From the NCBI RefSeq assembly GCF_003628555.1, contig NZ_CP021731.1:4402001-4466000 (forward strand): a DNA stretch of 64,000 nt, given 5' to 3'. Positions 28,780 through 37,044 of this stretch are shown in pieces. The notes under the pieces are model-generated. The model had not been told where the DNA came from and did no database searches. It saw only the letters and a list, made by a program, of their open reading frames with translations. How positions within the stretch are numbered: the stretch's first letter is position 1; every line of letters begins with the position of its first letter. Source of the stretch: Azoarcus sp. DN11. GTDB lineage: Bacteria; Pseudomonadota; Gammaproteobacteria; Burkholderiales; Rhodocyclaceae. The translations under genes and the position numbers were made by a program.

Positions 28780-31277
28780 GCCACGGCCTTGACCGCTGCG
28801 GACGCCTGCGGCTCGATCTGCGCGAGCGCGGCGCGCAGGCCGAAGTCGTAGGGGAAGTCGTCGACGCGGATCACCTTGTCGCGCAGCTCACCGCGGCGCC
28901 TGAGCACGGCGAACTCGTCCGCGGTGATCACGCCGGCCTCCAGGGCGCGCTGCCACACCGCATCGACGCCGCCGCCGACCAGCAGGCCCGGATCGAAACG
29001 GCCTTCCTTCTGCGCGCGGCGCACCTTGGCCTCGATCGGCTCGGCCGCGAGCGTCGCCGCCAGGGCGGCTTCGAGCGCACCGGCCGGCTCCTCGAGATCC
29101 GTCGGCAGATACACGTCCGAGGTCAGCCGGTCGCGCGTCGCCGACGGTTCGATCAGCAGCTTCGCGACCTCGTGCCCGAGCTGGTCGGACGGCACGACAT
29201 AGGGCCGCCCGAGCGGGAACACGACGATGCGGCGCAGGAGCGTCGCGAAGAACTTGTTGGGGAAGTTCGCGATCACGCCCTCGAACGCGTTCTGCGCCTT
29301 GAACATGCAGTCCCAGATCGCCCAGTGCATCAGCGGCGCGTCCGCAGCCTGCCGCCCTTCGGCCTCGTAGCGGCGCAGCACCGCCGAGGCGAGATACATC
29401 AGCGACAGGATGTCGCCGAGGCGGGCGGAGAGCTTTTCCTTGCGCTTCAGCGCCCCGCCCATCGTGCCCATCGAGATGTCGGCGAGGAAGGCGAAGGCGG
29501 CCGAGAAGCGCGTGAGCTGCTGGTAGTAGCGCCGCGTTTCGGGGGCAATCGCATTTGTGTTGCCTCCCGGCACGCCGACGAAGTGCGAACCGGTGAGGCC
29601 CATCACCAGCGCACGCGCGGCATTCGACACCGTGTAGCCGATGTGGCCCCAGAACGCCTCGTCGAAGACGCCGAGCGCGTTGGCCTGCGCGGCGTGCATC
29701 TCGTCGAGCACGAAGGGGTGGCAGCGGATCGCGCCCTGGCCGAACAGGATCAGGCTGCGCGTGAGGATGTTCGCGCCCTCGACCGTGATGCCCACCGGGA
29801 TCTGCTGGTAGGCGCGCCCCAGCATGTTCTGCGGCCCGAGGCAGATGCCCTTGCCGCCGATCACGTCCATGCCGTCATTGACGGTCTGGCGCGCGCGCTC
29901 GGTGACGTGGTACTTGACGATCGCCGACACGACCGACGGCTTCTCGCCGAGATCGATCGCCCCCGCCGTCATCACGCGCGCCGCGTCGCTGAGATAGGTG
30001 TTCGCGCCGATGCGCGTGAGCGCCTCCTCGACGCCCTCGAAGCGGCCGATCGCGGTCTTGAATTGGTAGCGCACGCGGGCGTAGGCGCCGACTGCACGCG
30101 CCGTCATCTTCTGCATGCCGGTGTTGGAGCCCGGCAGCGAGATCGAGCGGCCCGCCGCGAGGCTCTCCATCAGCATCCGCCAGCCCTGTCCGGCCATCTT
30201 CGGCCCGCCGATGATGAAGTCGAGCGGCATGAAGACGTCGGTGCCGCGCACCGGCCCGTTCATCCAGATGCCGCTGAGCGGGGAGTGGCGGCGGCCGGTG
30301 TCGACACCGGGGTGCGCGGCCGGCACCAGCGCGCAGGTGATGCCCAGGTCCGGCTCGGCGCCGAGCAGGCCGTCCGGGTCATACAGGCGGAACGCCAGCC
30401 CGAACACCGTGCACACCGGCGCCAGCGTGATGTAGCGCTTGTCGAAGGACACGCGCATCCCCAGCACTTCGCGCCCCTGCCACGGCCCCTTGCACACCAC
30501 GCCCGCGTCGGGGATCGAGGCCGCGTCCGATCCCGCCCACGGGCTCGTCAGCGCGAAGGCCGGGATCTCCTGACCCTGCGCGAGGCGCGGCAGATAGTGC
30601 GATTTCTGCTCCGGCGTGCCGTAGTGCAGCAGCAGTTCGGCCGGCCCGAGCGAATTCGGCACCATCACCGTGATCGCCGGGGCGGACGCGCGCGTCGACA
30701 GCTTGGTCACGACCTGCGAGTGCGCGTAGGCGGAGAAGCCCTTCCCACCGTATTCCTTCGGAATGATCATGCCGAGGAAGCCCTGGTCCTTGATGTACTG
30801 CCACACCTCGGGGGACAGGTCCTGGCGCAGGTTGTCCTGCCAGTCGTTGGTGAGGCGGCACAGCTCGCTCGTCTCGTAGTCGAGGAAGGCGCGCTCCTCG
30901 GGCGTGAGTTTCGGCCACGGATAGGCGAGCAGCTTCGACCACGCCGGCGCGCCACGGAAGAGCTCGCCCTCCCACCACACCGTGCCGGCCTCGAGCGCGT
31001 CGCGCTCGGTCTGCGACATCGACGGCAGCGCCGCGCGGAAGGCGCGGAAGATGGGTGCCGTGACGAGCGCGCGGCGCACGGGCTGCAGCAGGAAGATCCC
31101 CGCCAGCATCGCATACGCCGCCAGCACGGCCGCGACCGCCGCCGGCCCCCAGCCGCCCGCCCAGCCAACTGCCGCCAGCCACGCGAAGCCGGCACCTGCC
31201 CAGGCAAAAAGAGGCGCTCGCCCGTAGGCGAGCGCGATTGCCAAGGGAGGGAGCAAAGCGATGAACCACCAGATCAT
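28776..31277 (-). CDS. fadE: FadE-like acyl-CoA dehydrogenase
   Basis: Performs the first, FAD-dependent step of beta-oxidation and probably passes electrons to an ETF. The 833-residue protein has an N-terminal membrane region with two to three hydrophobic helices (about 3-65), an acyl-CoA dehydrogenase core (about 100-560, with FALTSPWAGSDAASIPD and GGKGI) and the extra C-terminal DUF1974 region (about 560-830), as in E. coli FadE (814 residues). The start at 31277 has GAGGAG seven bases upstream. It is the first gene of the fadE-fadI-fadJ-thioesterase operon. Confidence 0.94.
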   Translation of the reverse strand: MIWWFIALLPPLAIALAYGRAPLFAWAGAGFAWLAAVGWAGGWGPAAVAAVLAAYAMLAGIFLLQPVRRALVTAPIFRAFRAALPSMSQTERDALEAGTVWWEGELFRGAPAWSKLLAYPWPKLTPEERAFLDYETSELCRLTNDWQDNLRQDLSPEVWQYIKDQGFLGMIIPKEYGGKGFSAYAHSQVVTKLSTRASAPAITVMVPNSLGPAELLLHYGTPEQKSHYLPRLAQGQEIPAFALTSPWAGSDAASIPDAGVVCKGPWQGREVLGMRVSFDKRYITLAPVCTVFGLAFRLYDPDGLLGAEPDLGITCALVPAAHPGVDTGRRHSPLSGIWMNGPVRGTDVFMPLDFIIGGPKMAGQGWRMLMESLAAGRSISLPGSNTGMQKMTARAVGAYARVRYQFKTAIGRFEGVEEALTRIGANTYLSDAARVMTAGAIDLGEKPSVVSAIVKYHVTERARQTVNDGMDVIGGKGICLGPQNMLGRAYQQIPVGITVEGANILTRSLILFGQGAIRCHPFVLDEMHAAQANALGVFDEAFWGHIGYTVSNAARALVMGLTGSHFVGVPGGNTNAIAPETRRYYQQLTRFSAAFAFLADISMGTMGGALKRKEKLSARLGDILSLMYLASAVLRRYEAEGRQAADAPLMHWAIWDCMFKAQNAFEGVIANFPNKFFATLLRRIVVFPLGRPYVVPSDQLGHEVAKLLIEPSATRDRLTSDVYLPTDLEEPAGALEAALAATLAAEPIEAKVRRAQKEGRFDPGLLVGGGVDAVWQRALEAGVITADEFAVLRRRGELRDKVIRVDDFPYDFGLRAALAQIEPQASAAVKAVA

Positions 31278-31384
31278 TGTCGTCTCCTCGATGTCTTGCC
31301 GATCTTCATTCAGGCCTGGCCGCCTCCGCTCGCGTCGCCGCATTCTGCGTCGCGGTCGCCCGCCAGGCCGGACCGTTCAATCCG

Positions 31385-32107
31385 TCACTTGCGCGCCGCC
31401 GTCCTCGCGCCGCGCTTCACCGACCCCGCCGGCTCCTCGCCGTTGGCCTCCGCCCCCGGCAACGGCGCGCGCAAGCCGCCGAGCAGGAAGGACATCAGCC
31501 GCGGCATCAGGCGCTCCGGGTCCGCGTCGTCGAACTGACCGGCGAAAAGCTGCAGCGCATCCGTGCCCGCGATCGCATACGACATCGCCCCCATCATGAA
31601 ATGGAAGCGCCACAGGATCTCGTCCCGCGGCACGTCCGGCAGCGCGCGGTACAGCGCCGCGAGGAAGCGCTCGACCGCCTCGGCGTACTCCTCGGCGAGG
31701 AACTGGCGCACGAAACCGTTCGGTTCGGTGTAGGTTCGACCGAGCAGGCGCATGAAAGTGTGCCCGCCGTTCATCGTGTCGGCCGCCATCTCCAGCGCCG
31801 TGCCGAAGAAGGCCTGGACGATGCGGCTCGGCTTCAGCGGCGCGCCGCCCGCTTCGGCCTCCAGTCGGTCGAGCGCGGCCAGGCGCCGGCGGTTGAGTTC
31901 GGTCAGCCGCCGCCGGAACACCTCCTGGATCAGCGCGTCCTTCGTGCCGAAGTGGTAATTCACCGCGGCGATATTGGCGCCGGCCTGCCCGGTGATCATG
32001 CGCATCGACGTGGCCTCGAAGCCGTGCTCGACGAATAGCGCCTCGGCCGCATCGAGGATGCGGTCGCGGGTTTCGGGGGCGGGCTGGCGGACGGCGGGAT
32101 CGCGCAT
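31385..32107 (-). CDS. TetR-family transcriptional regulator
   Basis: A 240-residue repressor-type protein: N-terminal helix-turn-helix (about 15-60; ILDAAEALFVEHGFEATSM then NIAAVNYHFGTKDALI) and an all-helical ligand-binding domain. The C-terminal region resembles the TetR_C_36-like fatty-acid/CoA-responsive regulators, though this is not certain from inspection. The start at 32107 (MRDPAVRQ) was preferred to a TTG at 32125. It lies directly upstream of fadE on the same strand, and a PsrA-like element sits at its own promoter, so it likely regulates the fad operon and itself. Confidence 0.9.
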   Translation of the reverse strand: MRDPAVRQPAPETRDRILDAAEALFVEHGFEATSMRMITGQAGANIAAVNYHFGTKDALIQEVFRRRLTELNRRRLAALDRLEAEAGGAPLKPSRIVQAFFGTALEMAADTMNGGHTFMRLLGRTYTEPNGFVRQFLAEEYAEAVERFLAALYRALPDVPRDEILWRFHFMMGAMSYAIAGTDALQLFAGQFDDADPERLMPRLMSFLLGGLRAPLPGAEANGEEPAGSVKRGARTAARK

Positions 32108-32122
32108 GGGAAGCGTATAAAT

Positions 32123-32150
32123 CAAACGATTGTTTTAATCATACGTTTCA
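32123..32150. promoter_or_regulatory. Candidate TetR operator
   Basis: AAAC-GATT-GTTT (32124-32135) is a perfect inverted repeat matching the published PsrA-type motif of fatty-acid regulators. It is nested in a longer imperfect palindrome bounded by AAACG and CGTTT (32124-32148). It lies 17 bases upstream of the TetR ATG in unusually AT-rich DNA. Confidence 0.55.
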
Positions 32151-32220
32151 TTTATCCGGAGTCAAGAAAATTTCATGCTGCGCCCGCACATCCGCGCCCG
32201 ACGGGGCGTGCGAGTGCCCG

Positions 32221-32742
32221 TCAGTGGAGCACCTCCGCCTCGTCCCGCCGTTCCCGCACGCCGCCCGCGGCGCCGGGTTGCGACCGCCTGCGGGCGGAGC
32301 GCCGGCTTCGCCGCGCCGCCGGCGTGGTCCAGAAGCGCGCCATCGCGATGTAGGTGAACGAGGCCGTCCACCCGATCAGCAGCAGGCCGTTGAGCGCCTC
32401 GACGCCTGCCAGCAGGCGCACCGGCCCCGTCGGCGTGATGTCGCCGAAGCCGAGCGAGGTGTAGGTCTCCGCCGACAGGTAGATGCAGTTCGCGAAGGAG
32501 AATCCGTGCGCGCCGAGCAGGCTGCCGGCGTGCAGGTCGGCGACCAGCACGTGCAAGGCGCCACCGTACAGCGCGATCTCGAACGCATGCGCGAAGAAGG
32601 CGACGATCATCACGACCAGGAGTTTGGTGCGGCTGGGGATGCCCAGCGACGGCAGGCGGGTGTTGAGGGTACGCAGGGCCTCGTAGTGCAGCACGGTGGT
32701 GGTGCCGACGAGCAGGGCGCATGCAAGGAAGACGATGGGCAT
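32221..32742 (-). CDS. Two-helix potassium-channel-like protein
   Basis: A 173-residue membrane protein: hydrophobic helices at about 2-20, 40-62 and 115-135, with a pore loop between the last two ending in YTSLGFGDITP, a selectivity-filter variant of TVGYGD. This is the Ion_trans_2 channel architecture without a regulatory domain; the Arg-rich tail (about 140-173) is cytoplasmic. The start at 32742 (MPIVFLACALL) fits the membrane topology; an ATG at 32802 would add 20 residues. No neighbouring gene hints at its role. Confidence 0.78.
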   Translation of the reverse strand: MPIVFLACALLVGTTTVLHYEALRTLNTRLPSLGIPSRTKLLVVMIVAFFAHAFEIALYGGALHVLVADLHAGSLLGAHGFSFANCIYLSAETYTSLGFGDITPTGPVRLLAGVEALNGLLLIGWTASFTYIAMARFWTTPAARRSRRSARRRSQPGAAGGVRERRDEAEVLH

Positions 32743-32913
32743 GGGACGGCCGTGGTCGCGGAAGTGCGGCGCTCGCACCGACGCGAGCGGTACGCGGTTC
32801 AAGGGGCGGTGTTCCGGTGCACTTCGGCGGGCGCCGCTGCGGGTCCCGCGCGGGTGTCACGCCGAAGCGTGGCCGATCATAGGGGCAGCAGACTTAATCG
32901 AGACTTAAGACCT

Positions 32914-33690
32914 TCACGTCACCGCGGCGAGCCGCGCCGTGACCGGGAAGTGGTCGGACGGATACAGCCGGCCCGCGCACCAGGCATCGACGCCCGCCGC
33001 CTCGGTGCGCAGGTTCGGCGACGCGAGGATCCAGTCGATCGCCTCGCGCACCGCGGCGCGACCGTAGTCGTGGTAGCTGCCGGCCGCCGCGCCCGCTTCC
33101 TGCAGCACCTCGCGCAGCACGCCGCCAGCGGTCAGTTCGCGGAAGGTTTCGGAATCGCGCTCGGCGTTGAAATCGCCGGTGACGACCACGCCCTCGCCGG
33201 CCGGCAGCGCCTGCGCCCAGCGGCGCAGCCGCCGCGCGGACTCCTCGCGCGCCGTGCCCTGGTAATCGAGATGGGTGTTCAGGAAGGCGAGCGGCGGCAC
33301 GCCCGCCGCGCGCGGCGCGAGCCGCACCCAGCTCGCGGTGCGCGGATAGGCCGCCCCCCAGGATCGGCGGCCGGGACGGTCCGGCTGGTCGGCGAGCCAG
33401 AAGTGGCCGCGCGCGCGCTCCGCGAAGGCGGCGCGCCGATACAGCAGTGGCGCCATCTCGATCGCCGAATCCCCTTCGCCCCCGCGCTGCACGCCGACGA
33501 ACTCGTAGTCCGGCAGGGCCGCGCGCACATAGGCGACCTGCTCGTCGTCGCGGCACTCCTGCAGGCCCAGCAGATCGGGGTCGAAGGCACGGATGCGCTC
33601 GATCACGAGCGCCTTGCGCCGCGCCCACACGTGCTCTCCGTCCGGCGCCGAGGCGCAGCGGATGTTGAAGGACATCACCCTGAGCTGCAT
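32914..33690 (-). CDS. Endonuclease/exonuclease/phosphatase family protein
   Basis: A 258-residue DNase-I-fold hydrolase. The metal-binding and catalytic motifs are visible: SFNIRCA (about 6-12), LGLQECRDDE with the metal-ligating Glu, NTHLDYQG, VVTGDFNAERDS and the C-terminal PSDHFPV histidine. The start at 33690 (MQLRVMSFN) has GGAGG five bases upstream. There is no signal peptide, so it is probably cytoplasmic, and the substrate (nucleic acid, phosphoinositide or sphingomyelin-like) cannot be told. Confidence 0.88.
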   Translation of the reverse strand: MQLRVMSFNIRCASAPDGEHVWARRKALVIERIRAFDPDLLGLQECRDDEQVAYVRAALPDYEFVGVQRGGEGDSAIEMAPLLYRRAAFAERARGHFWLADQPDRPGRRSWGAAYPRTASWVRLAPRAAGVPPLAFLNTHLDYQGTAREESARRLRRWAQALPAGEGVVVTGDFNAERDSETFRELTAGGVLREVLQEAGAAAGSYHDYGRAAVREAIDWILASPNLRTEAAGVDAWCAGRLYPSDHFPVTARLAAVT

Positions 33691-33829
33691 GGCCACCTCC
33701 ATGACGGCCCCGCGCTGCGCCTCCGGCCGAGGCGTTCGGGACACCTGCTGCCCGGATCACGCCTCACCGGGGTCCGATTGGGATAGTCTAGGCGCTGTCA
33801 CACCACTTTCACGCGATCGAGGCGGCCAG

Positions 33830-33949
33830 ATGATCGATGCAGCGATGCTTGCCGGCGAGGCGGCCGGGCGGCGCCCGCGCGCGGCCGCCTGTCCGGCAAG
33901 CAGCGGTGCACCGACCGCGCCCGGCGCGGCCCCGGCGAGAGACGACTGA
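33830..33949 (+). CDS. Possible 39-codon leader ORF upstream of the ABC gene
   Basis: An ATG with a GAGG site seven bases upstream opens a 39-codon frame (starting MIDAAMLAGEAAG) whose stop overlaps the start of the following ABC gene by one base (TGATG). This arrangement suggests translational coupling. The peptide is Ala/Pro/Arg-rich with no recognised family, and most of it is encoded by a strong hairpin, so it may be a regulatory leader and not a functional protein. Confidence 0.35.
   Translation: MIDAAMLAGEAAGRRPRAAACPASSGAPTAPGAAPARDD
33847..33901. other. Strong stem-loop in the leader of the ABC gene
   Basis: Two nested perfect stems form one hairpin: GCTTGCCGG/CCGGCAAGC outside (9 bp) and GGCGGCCG/CGGCCGCC inside (8 bp), separated by a symmetrical 3-base internal loop on each side, with a 15-base GC-rich loop. 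It lies about 50 bases upstream of the ABC start codon. Confidence 0.7.
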
Positions 33950-35748
33950 TGCGGCCCGCCGAACTGCCGCAGGAATCCCCGCCCGCGTCCCCGAGCCACG
34001 CGGTACGGCAGTTCGCCCGCCTTGCGCTGCCCTACTGGAACTCCCGGCGGCGCTGGCGCATCGGCGGCATGACGCTGCTGTTCCTGCTGCTGACGATCGC
34101 GCAGGTCGCGCTGGTGATGTGGACCAGCTACTGGAACCGCGCCTTCTTCGACGCGCTCGAAGCCCGCTCGCTCGACGTGCTGCTGCACCAGATCCTCACT
34201 TTCGCGCTCATCCTCGCGCTGACGATGGCCGTCACCGCGTGGCACATGCACGTGAAGCGCTGGCTGCAGCTCGACTGGCGGCGCTGGCTCACGGCCAACC
34301 TCGTCGACCAGTGGATGACGCGCTCGCATCACTATCGCCTGCAATTCATCAAGGGCGAGCACGACAACCCCGACCAGCGCATCGCCGAGGACATCCGCAT
34401 CGCCACCGAGGCCGCGATCAGCCTCGTGCATTCACTGACCTACTCGCTGCTCGTCGGCTGGGGCTTCATCGCGATCCTCGCGGAAGTCTCGGGCAGCGCA
34501 CCGATCCCCGGCAGCGAACTCAAGGTGCCCGGCTACATGGTGATACTGGCCTTCGCCTACGCGGGCGGCGGCGCGGCGATCGGCTACCGGCTGGGCCGCC
34601 CGCTGGTGCGTGCGACGAACCGGTTGCAGAGCCTGGAGGCGAACCTGCGCTTCAGCCTCGCGCGGGCGCGCGAGAACGCCGAGGCGATCGCGCTGACGCA
34701 CGGCGAGCGCATGGAGCGGCGCAGCGCCGTACAGCTCTTCGGCGACGTCGCGCACGGCTGGAACCGCCAGACGCTGGCCTACCTCGGCATCGTCTCGTTC
34801 TCGACCGCCTACGGCAACCTGATGCCGATCTTCCCCATCCTCGTCGCCGCGCCGCAGTTCATCGCCGGCGTGCTGACGCTGGGCGGCCTGATGCAGTCGG
34901 CGCAAGCCTTCGAGCGGCTGGCCTCGGCGCTGTCGTGGCCGATCGACAAGCTGGGCGAGATCGCGATGTGGCGCACCTCCGCGGGCCGCGTCGTGAACCT
35001 GCACGAAGACATGCTGCGCCTGGACGTCATCGACGGCGCGAGCGAAACGGCGCGCGTCAGGATCGGCCACTCGACACGGCCGGAGCTGCAGCTGCGCGGC
35101 CTGACGCTGGTCACGCCGGGCGGCGAGCCGCTGCTTCGCAAGCTGGACCTGCGCGTGCGGCGCGGCGAACGCATCCTGATCGTCGGCGACGCGCACGTGA
35201 CGCTCGCGCTGTTCAAGGCGGTGGCCGGACTGTGGCCGTGGGGGCATGGCGAGATCTGCCTGCCCGACGGCCAGGAGATGGCCTTCCTGCCGCAGCGCCC
35301 CTTCCTGCCGACCGACGCGCTGCGCGCCGTGCTGTGCTACCCGCACCCGCCCGAGCACTACGCGACGACCGAACTGCACCGCGCGCTCGAATGCGCCGGT
35401 ATCGACTGGCTCGCCCCCCGGCTCGACGAGACCGACGACTGGAACCACGTGCTGCCGCTGCGCGCGCAGCAGCGCCTGAGCACCGCCCGGCTGTTCCTGC
35501 AACGCCCCGCCTGGGTGTTCCTCGAAGACACGACCGACGCCTTCGACCCCGCGGGCGAAGCCCACATCATGGAAATGATGCATCACGAGATGCCCGACAT
35601 GAGCCTGTTGTCGGTGATGCGGCACAACGGGCTGGAGCACTTCTTCCACCGCCGCATCGAACTGCACCGCGGCGGCTCGGCGGACGGCACTGCGGACGGC
35701 ACGGAAGAAGCTTCCCCGGCCGCCCACTCAGCCGAACTCGGACGCTAG
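33949..35748 (+). CDS. YddA/SbmA-like ABC transporter with degenerate ATPase domain
   Basis: A 599-residue protein with the ABC_membrane_2 (YddA/SbmA/Rv1819c) architecture: membrane domain about 20-340 with the EDIRIATE and NRAFFDALE signatures, then a nucleotide-binding-domain-like region about 375-575. The ATPase motifs are badly eroded. The Walker A position reads GDAHVTLA, lacking the GKS/T lysine; the signature reads LPLRAQQRLS without Gly-Gly; Walker B reads FLEDTTDAF in place of the usual D-E. The Q-loop region AFLPQRPFLP is intact. It probably cannot hydrolyse ATP and may act like the ATP-independent SbmA peptide importer. Confidence 0.85.
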   Translation: MRPAELPQESPPASPSHAVRQFARLALPYWNSRRRWRIGGMTLLFLLLTIAQVALVMWTSYWNRAFFDALEARSLDVLLHQILTFALILALTMAVTAWHMHVKRWLQLDWRRWLTANLVDQWMTRSHHYRLQFIKGEHDNPDQRIAEDIRIATEAAISLVHSLTYSLLVGWGFIAILAEVSGSAPIPGSELKVPGYMVILAFAYAGGGAAIGYRLGRPLVRATNRLQSLEANLRFSLARARENAEAIALTHGERMERRSAVQLFGDVAHGWNRQTLAYLGIVSFSTAYGNLMPIFPILVAAPQFIAGVLTLGGLMQSAQAFERLASALSWPIDKLGEIAMWRTSAGRVVNLHEDMLRLDVIDGASETARVRIGHSTRPELQLRGLTLVTPGGEPLLRKLDLRVRRGERILIVGDAHVTLALFKAVAGLWPWGHGEICLPDGQEMAFLPQRPFLPTDALRAVLCYPHPPEHYATTELHRALECAGIDWLAPRLDETDDWNHVLPLRAQQRLSTARLFLQRPAWVFLEDTTDAFDPAGEAHIMEMMHHEMPDMSLLSVMRHNGLEHFFHRRIELHRGGSADGTADGTEEASPAAHSAELGR

Positions 35749-36855
35749 CCAGCCGTACTGCGAGGGCAGCCAGCCGCGTTCGACGCCGTCGCGGAAGCAC
35801 CACGCCGGCGTGGTCTCGGTCTTGTAGCTCCAGAAGAACCAGCCCAGGTACTTCTCGAACGCCAGGAGCTGTGCCGACGCGTAGCCGCGGTTCGCGACGT
35901 CCTGCTCGAACGCGTCCATGTGCTCCAGGGCGTGATTGAACGGCCCCTCCGCCCACAGCGACACGACGCGCAGGTCCAGCCCCAGGCTCCATTCGCCGCA
36001 GATCGCCGGCAGCCCCAGCCCGGTGATGATCGCGTCGGCCTCGTCGCGCCACTCGCCGCCGGCCTTCGCCATGTGGGCAAAGATGTCCGCGTCGATGTCC
36101 CGGCGGTCGAAGCACTGGTAGCGGTGCAGGTCGAACATCACGTTGCGGTAGGCCGGCGCCCGCATGAAGTCGACATACTCGCGGAAGGAGCGGAAACCGT
36201 CGTGGAACACCACGGCGACACGCTCGGCCGGGCAGTGCCGGCGGATGCGCGCGTAGGCCTCGGCGTAGAAGTCCTTGAGGTAATCGGTCGGCACGTCCCA
36301 GCGCGGCTCGTTGAGGCATTCGATCGCGTACAGCGCGGGATGATCGCGGTAGCGCCGCGCCATGCGTTCGAGCACCAACAGCGTGTGCTCGCGGTACTCC
36401 GCCTGCGTGTGCCACTCGCACACGTTGAGGATGCCGCCGTTGTCGAAGCCGTTCTGGCAGCCGGGCGCCGCGTGCAGGTCCAGCATCACGCGCAGGCCGA
36501 ACCCGGCGGCCCAGTCCATCGCGCGGTCGAGCACGTCGATGCCGCCTTCGACGAAGGGATACGGGTTCGCGCCGTAGGCGCGGTGGTAGGGATAGTCCGG
36601 GCCGAAGATCCAGTGCCCGAACGGAATGCGCACCGCGTTGAGCCCGCGCTCGGCGATCCACGCGAAATCCTCGCGCGTGATCCAGCGGTTCCAGTGCGCG
36701 CGCAGGCGTTCGGCGGCGGCCGGCCCCAGTTCGGCGCAGAAGCTCGTCTCGTCGGTCGCGGCCAGGCCCTCGAAGAGGCTGGGCACCATCCACCGCTCCA
36801 GCAACAACCAGCTCCCGAGATTGACGCCGCGCAGTTCCGGACTCACCAGATCCAT
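35728..36855 (-). CDS. Glycoside hydrolase family 5 (exo-beta-1,3-glucanase-like)
   Basis: A 375-residue (beta/alpha)8 glycosidase. The N-terminal RGVNLGSWLLLERWMVPSLF resembles the fungal exo-beta-1,3-glucanase (GH5_9) opening. The acid/base Glu183 lies in CLNEPRW and the nucleophile Glu288 in AICGEWS; LDLHAAPG near 126 is also conserved. There is no signal peptide, so an intracellular role on imported glucans or on osmoregulated glucans is more likely than a secreted cellulase. Its 3' end overlaps the convergent ABC gene by 21 bases. Confidence 0.88.
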   Translation of the reverse strand: MDLVSPELRGVNLGSWLLLERWMVPSLFEGLAATDETSFCAELGPAAAERLRAHWNRWITREDFAWIAERGLNAVRIPFGHWIFGPDYPYHRAYGANPYPFVEGGIDVLDRAMDWAAGFGLRVMLDLHAAPGCQNGFDNGGILNVCEWHTQAEYREHTLLVLERMARRYRDHPALYAIECLNEPRWDVPTDYLKDFYAEAYARIRRHCPAERVAVVFHDGFRSFREYVDFMRAPAYRNVMFDLHRYQCFDRRDIDADIFAHMAKAGGEWRDEADAIITGLGLPAICGEWSLGLDLRVVSLWAEGPFNHALEHMDAFEQDVANRGYASAQLLAFEKYLGWFFWSYKTETTPAWCFRDGVERGWLPSQYGWLASEFG

Positions 36856-37044
36856 GTCTTCGCCCTCCCTTCCCGGTTGTCGCGCCCCATCGCGTCGGAC
36901 GTGGCGCGGGACGAGATCCCGCCTTACAACTCTAGCCCCGGCCGCCCGCGCAGTCCCTGCAGGATCGCACGCACTGGCGCCAACCCGCAGGTCTGGCGCA
37001 CACTCCCATCATCCCATGCCGCACGGATGCCGGGGGGTCGCGCG

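Noticed and set aside
29172..31538. A 788-codon open frame antisense to fadE
   Set aside because: Same shadow effect; no ribosome site or recognisable domain, and fadE is unmistakable.
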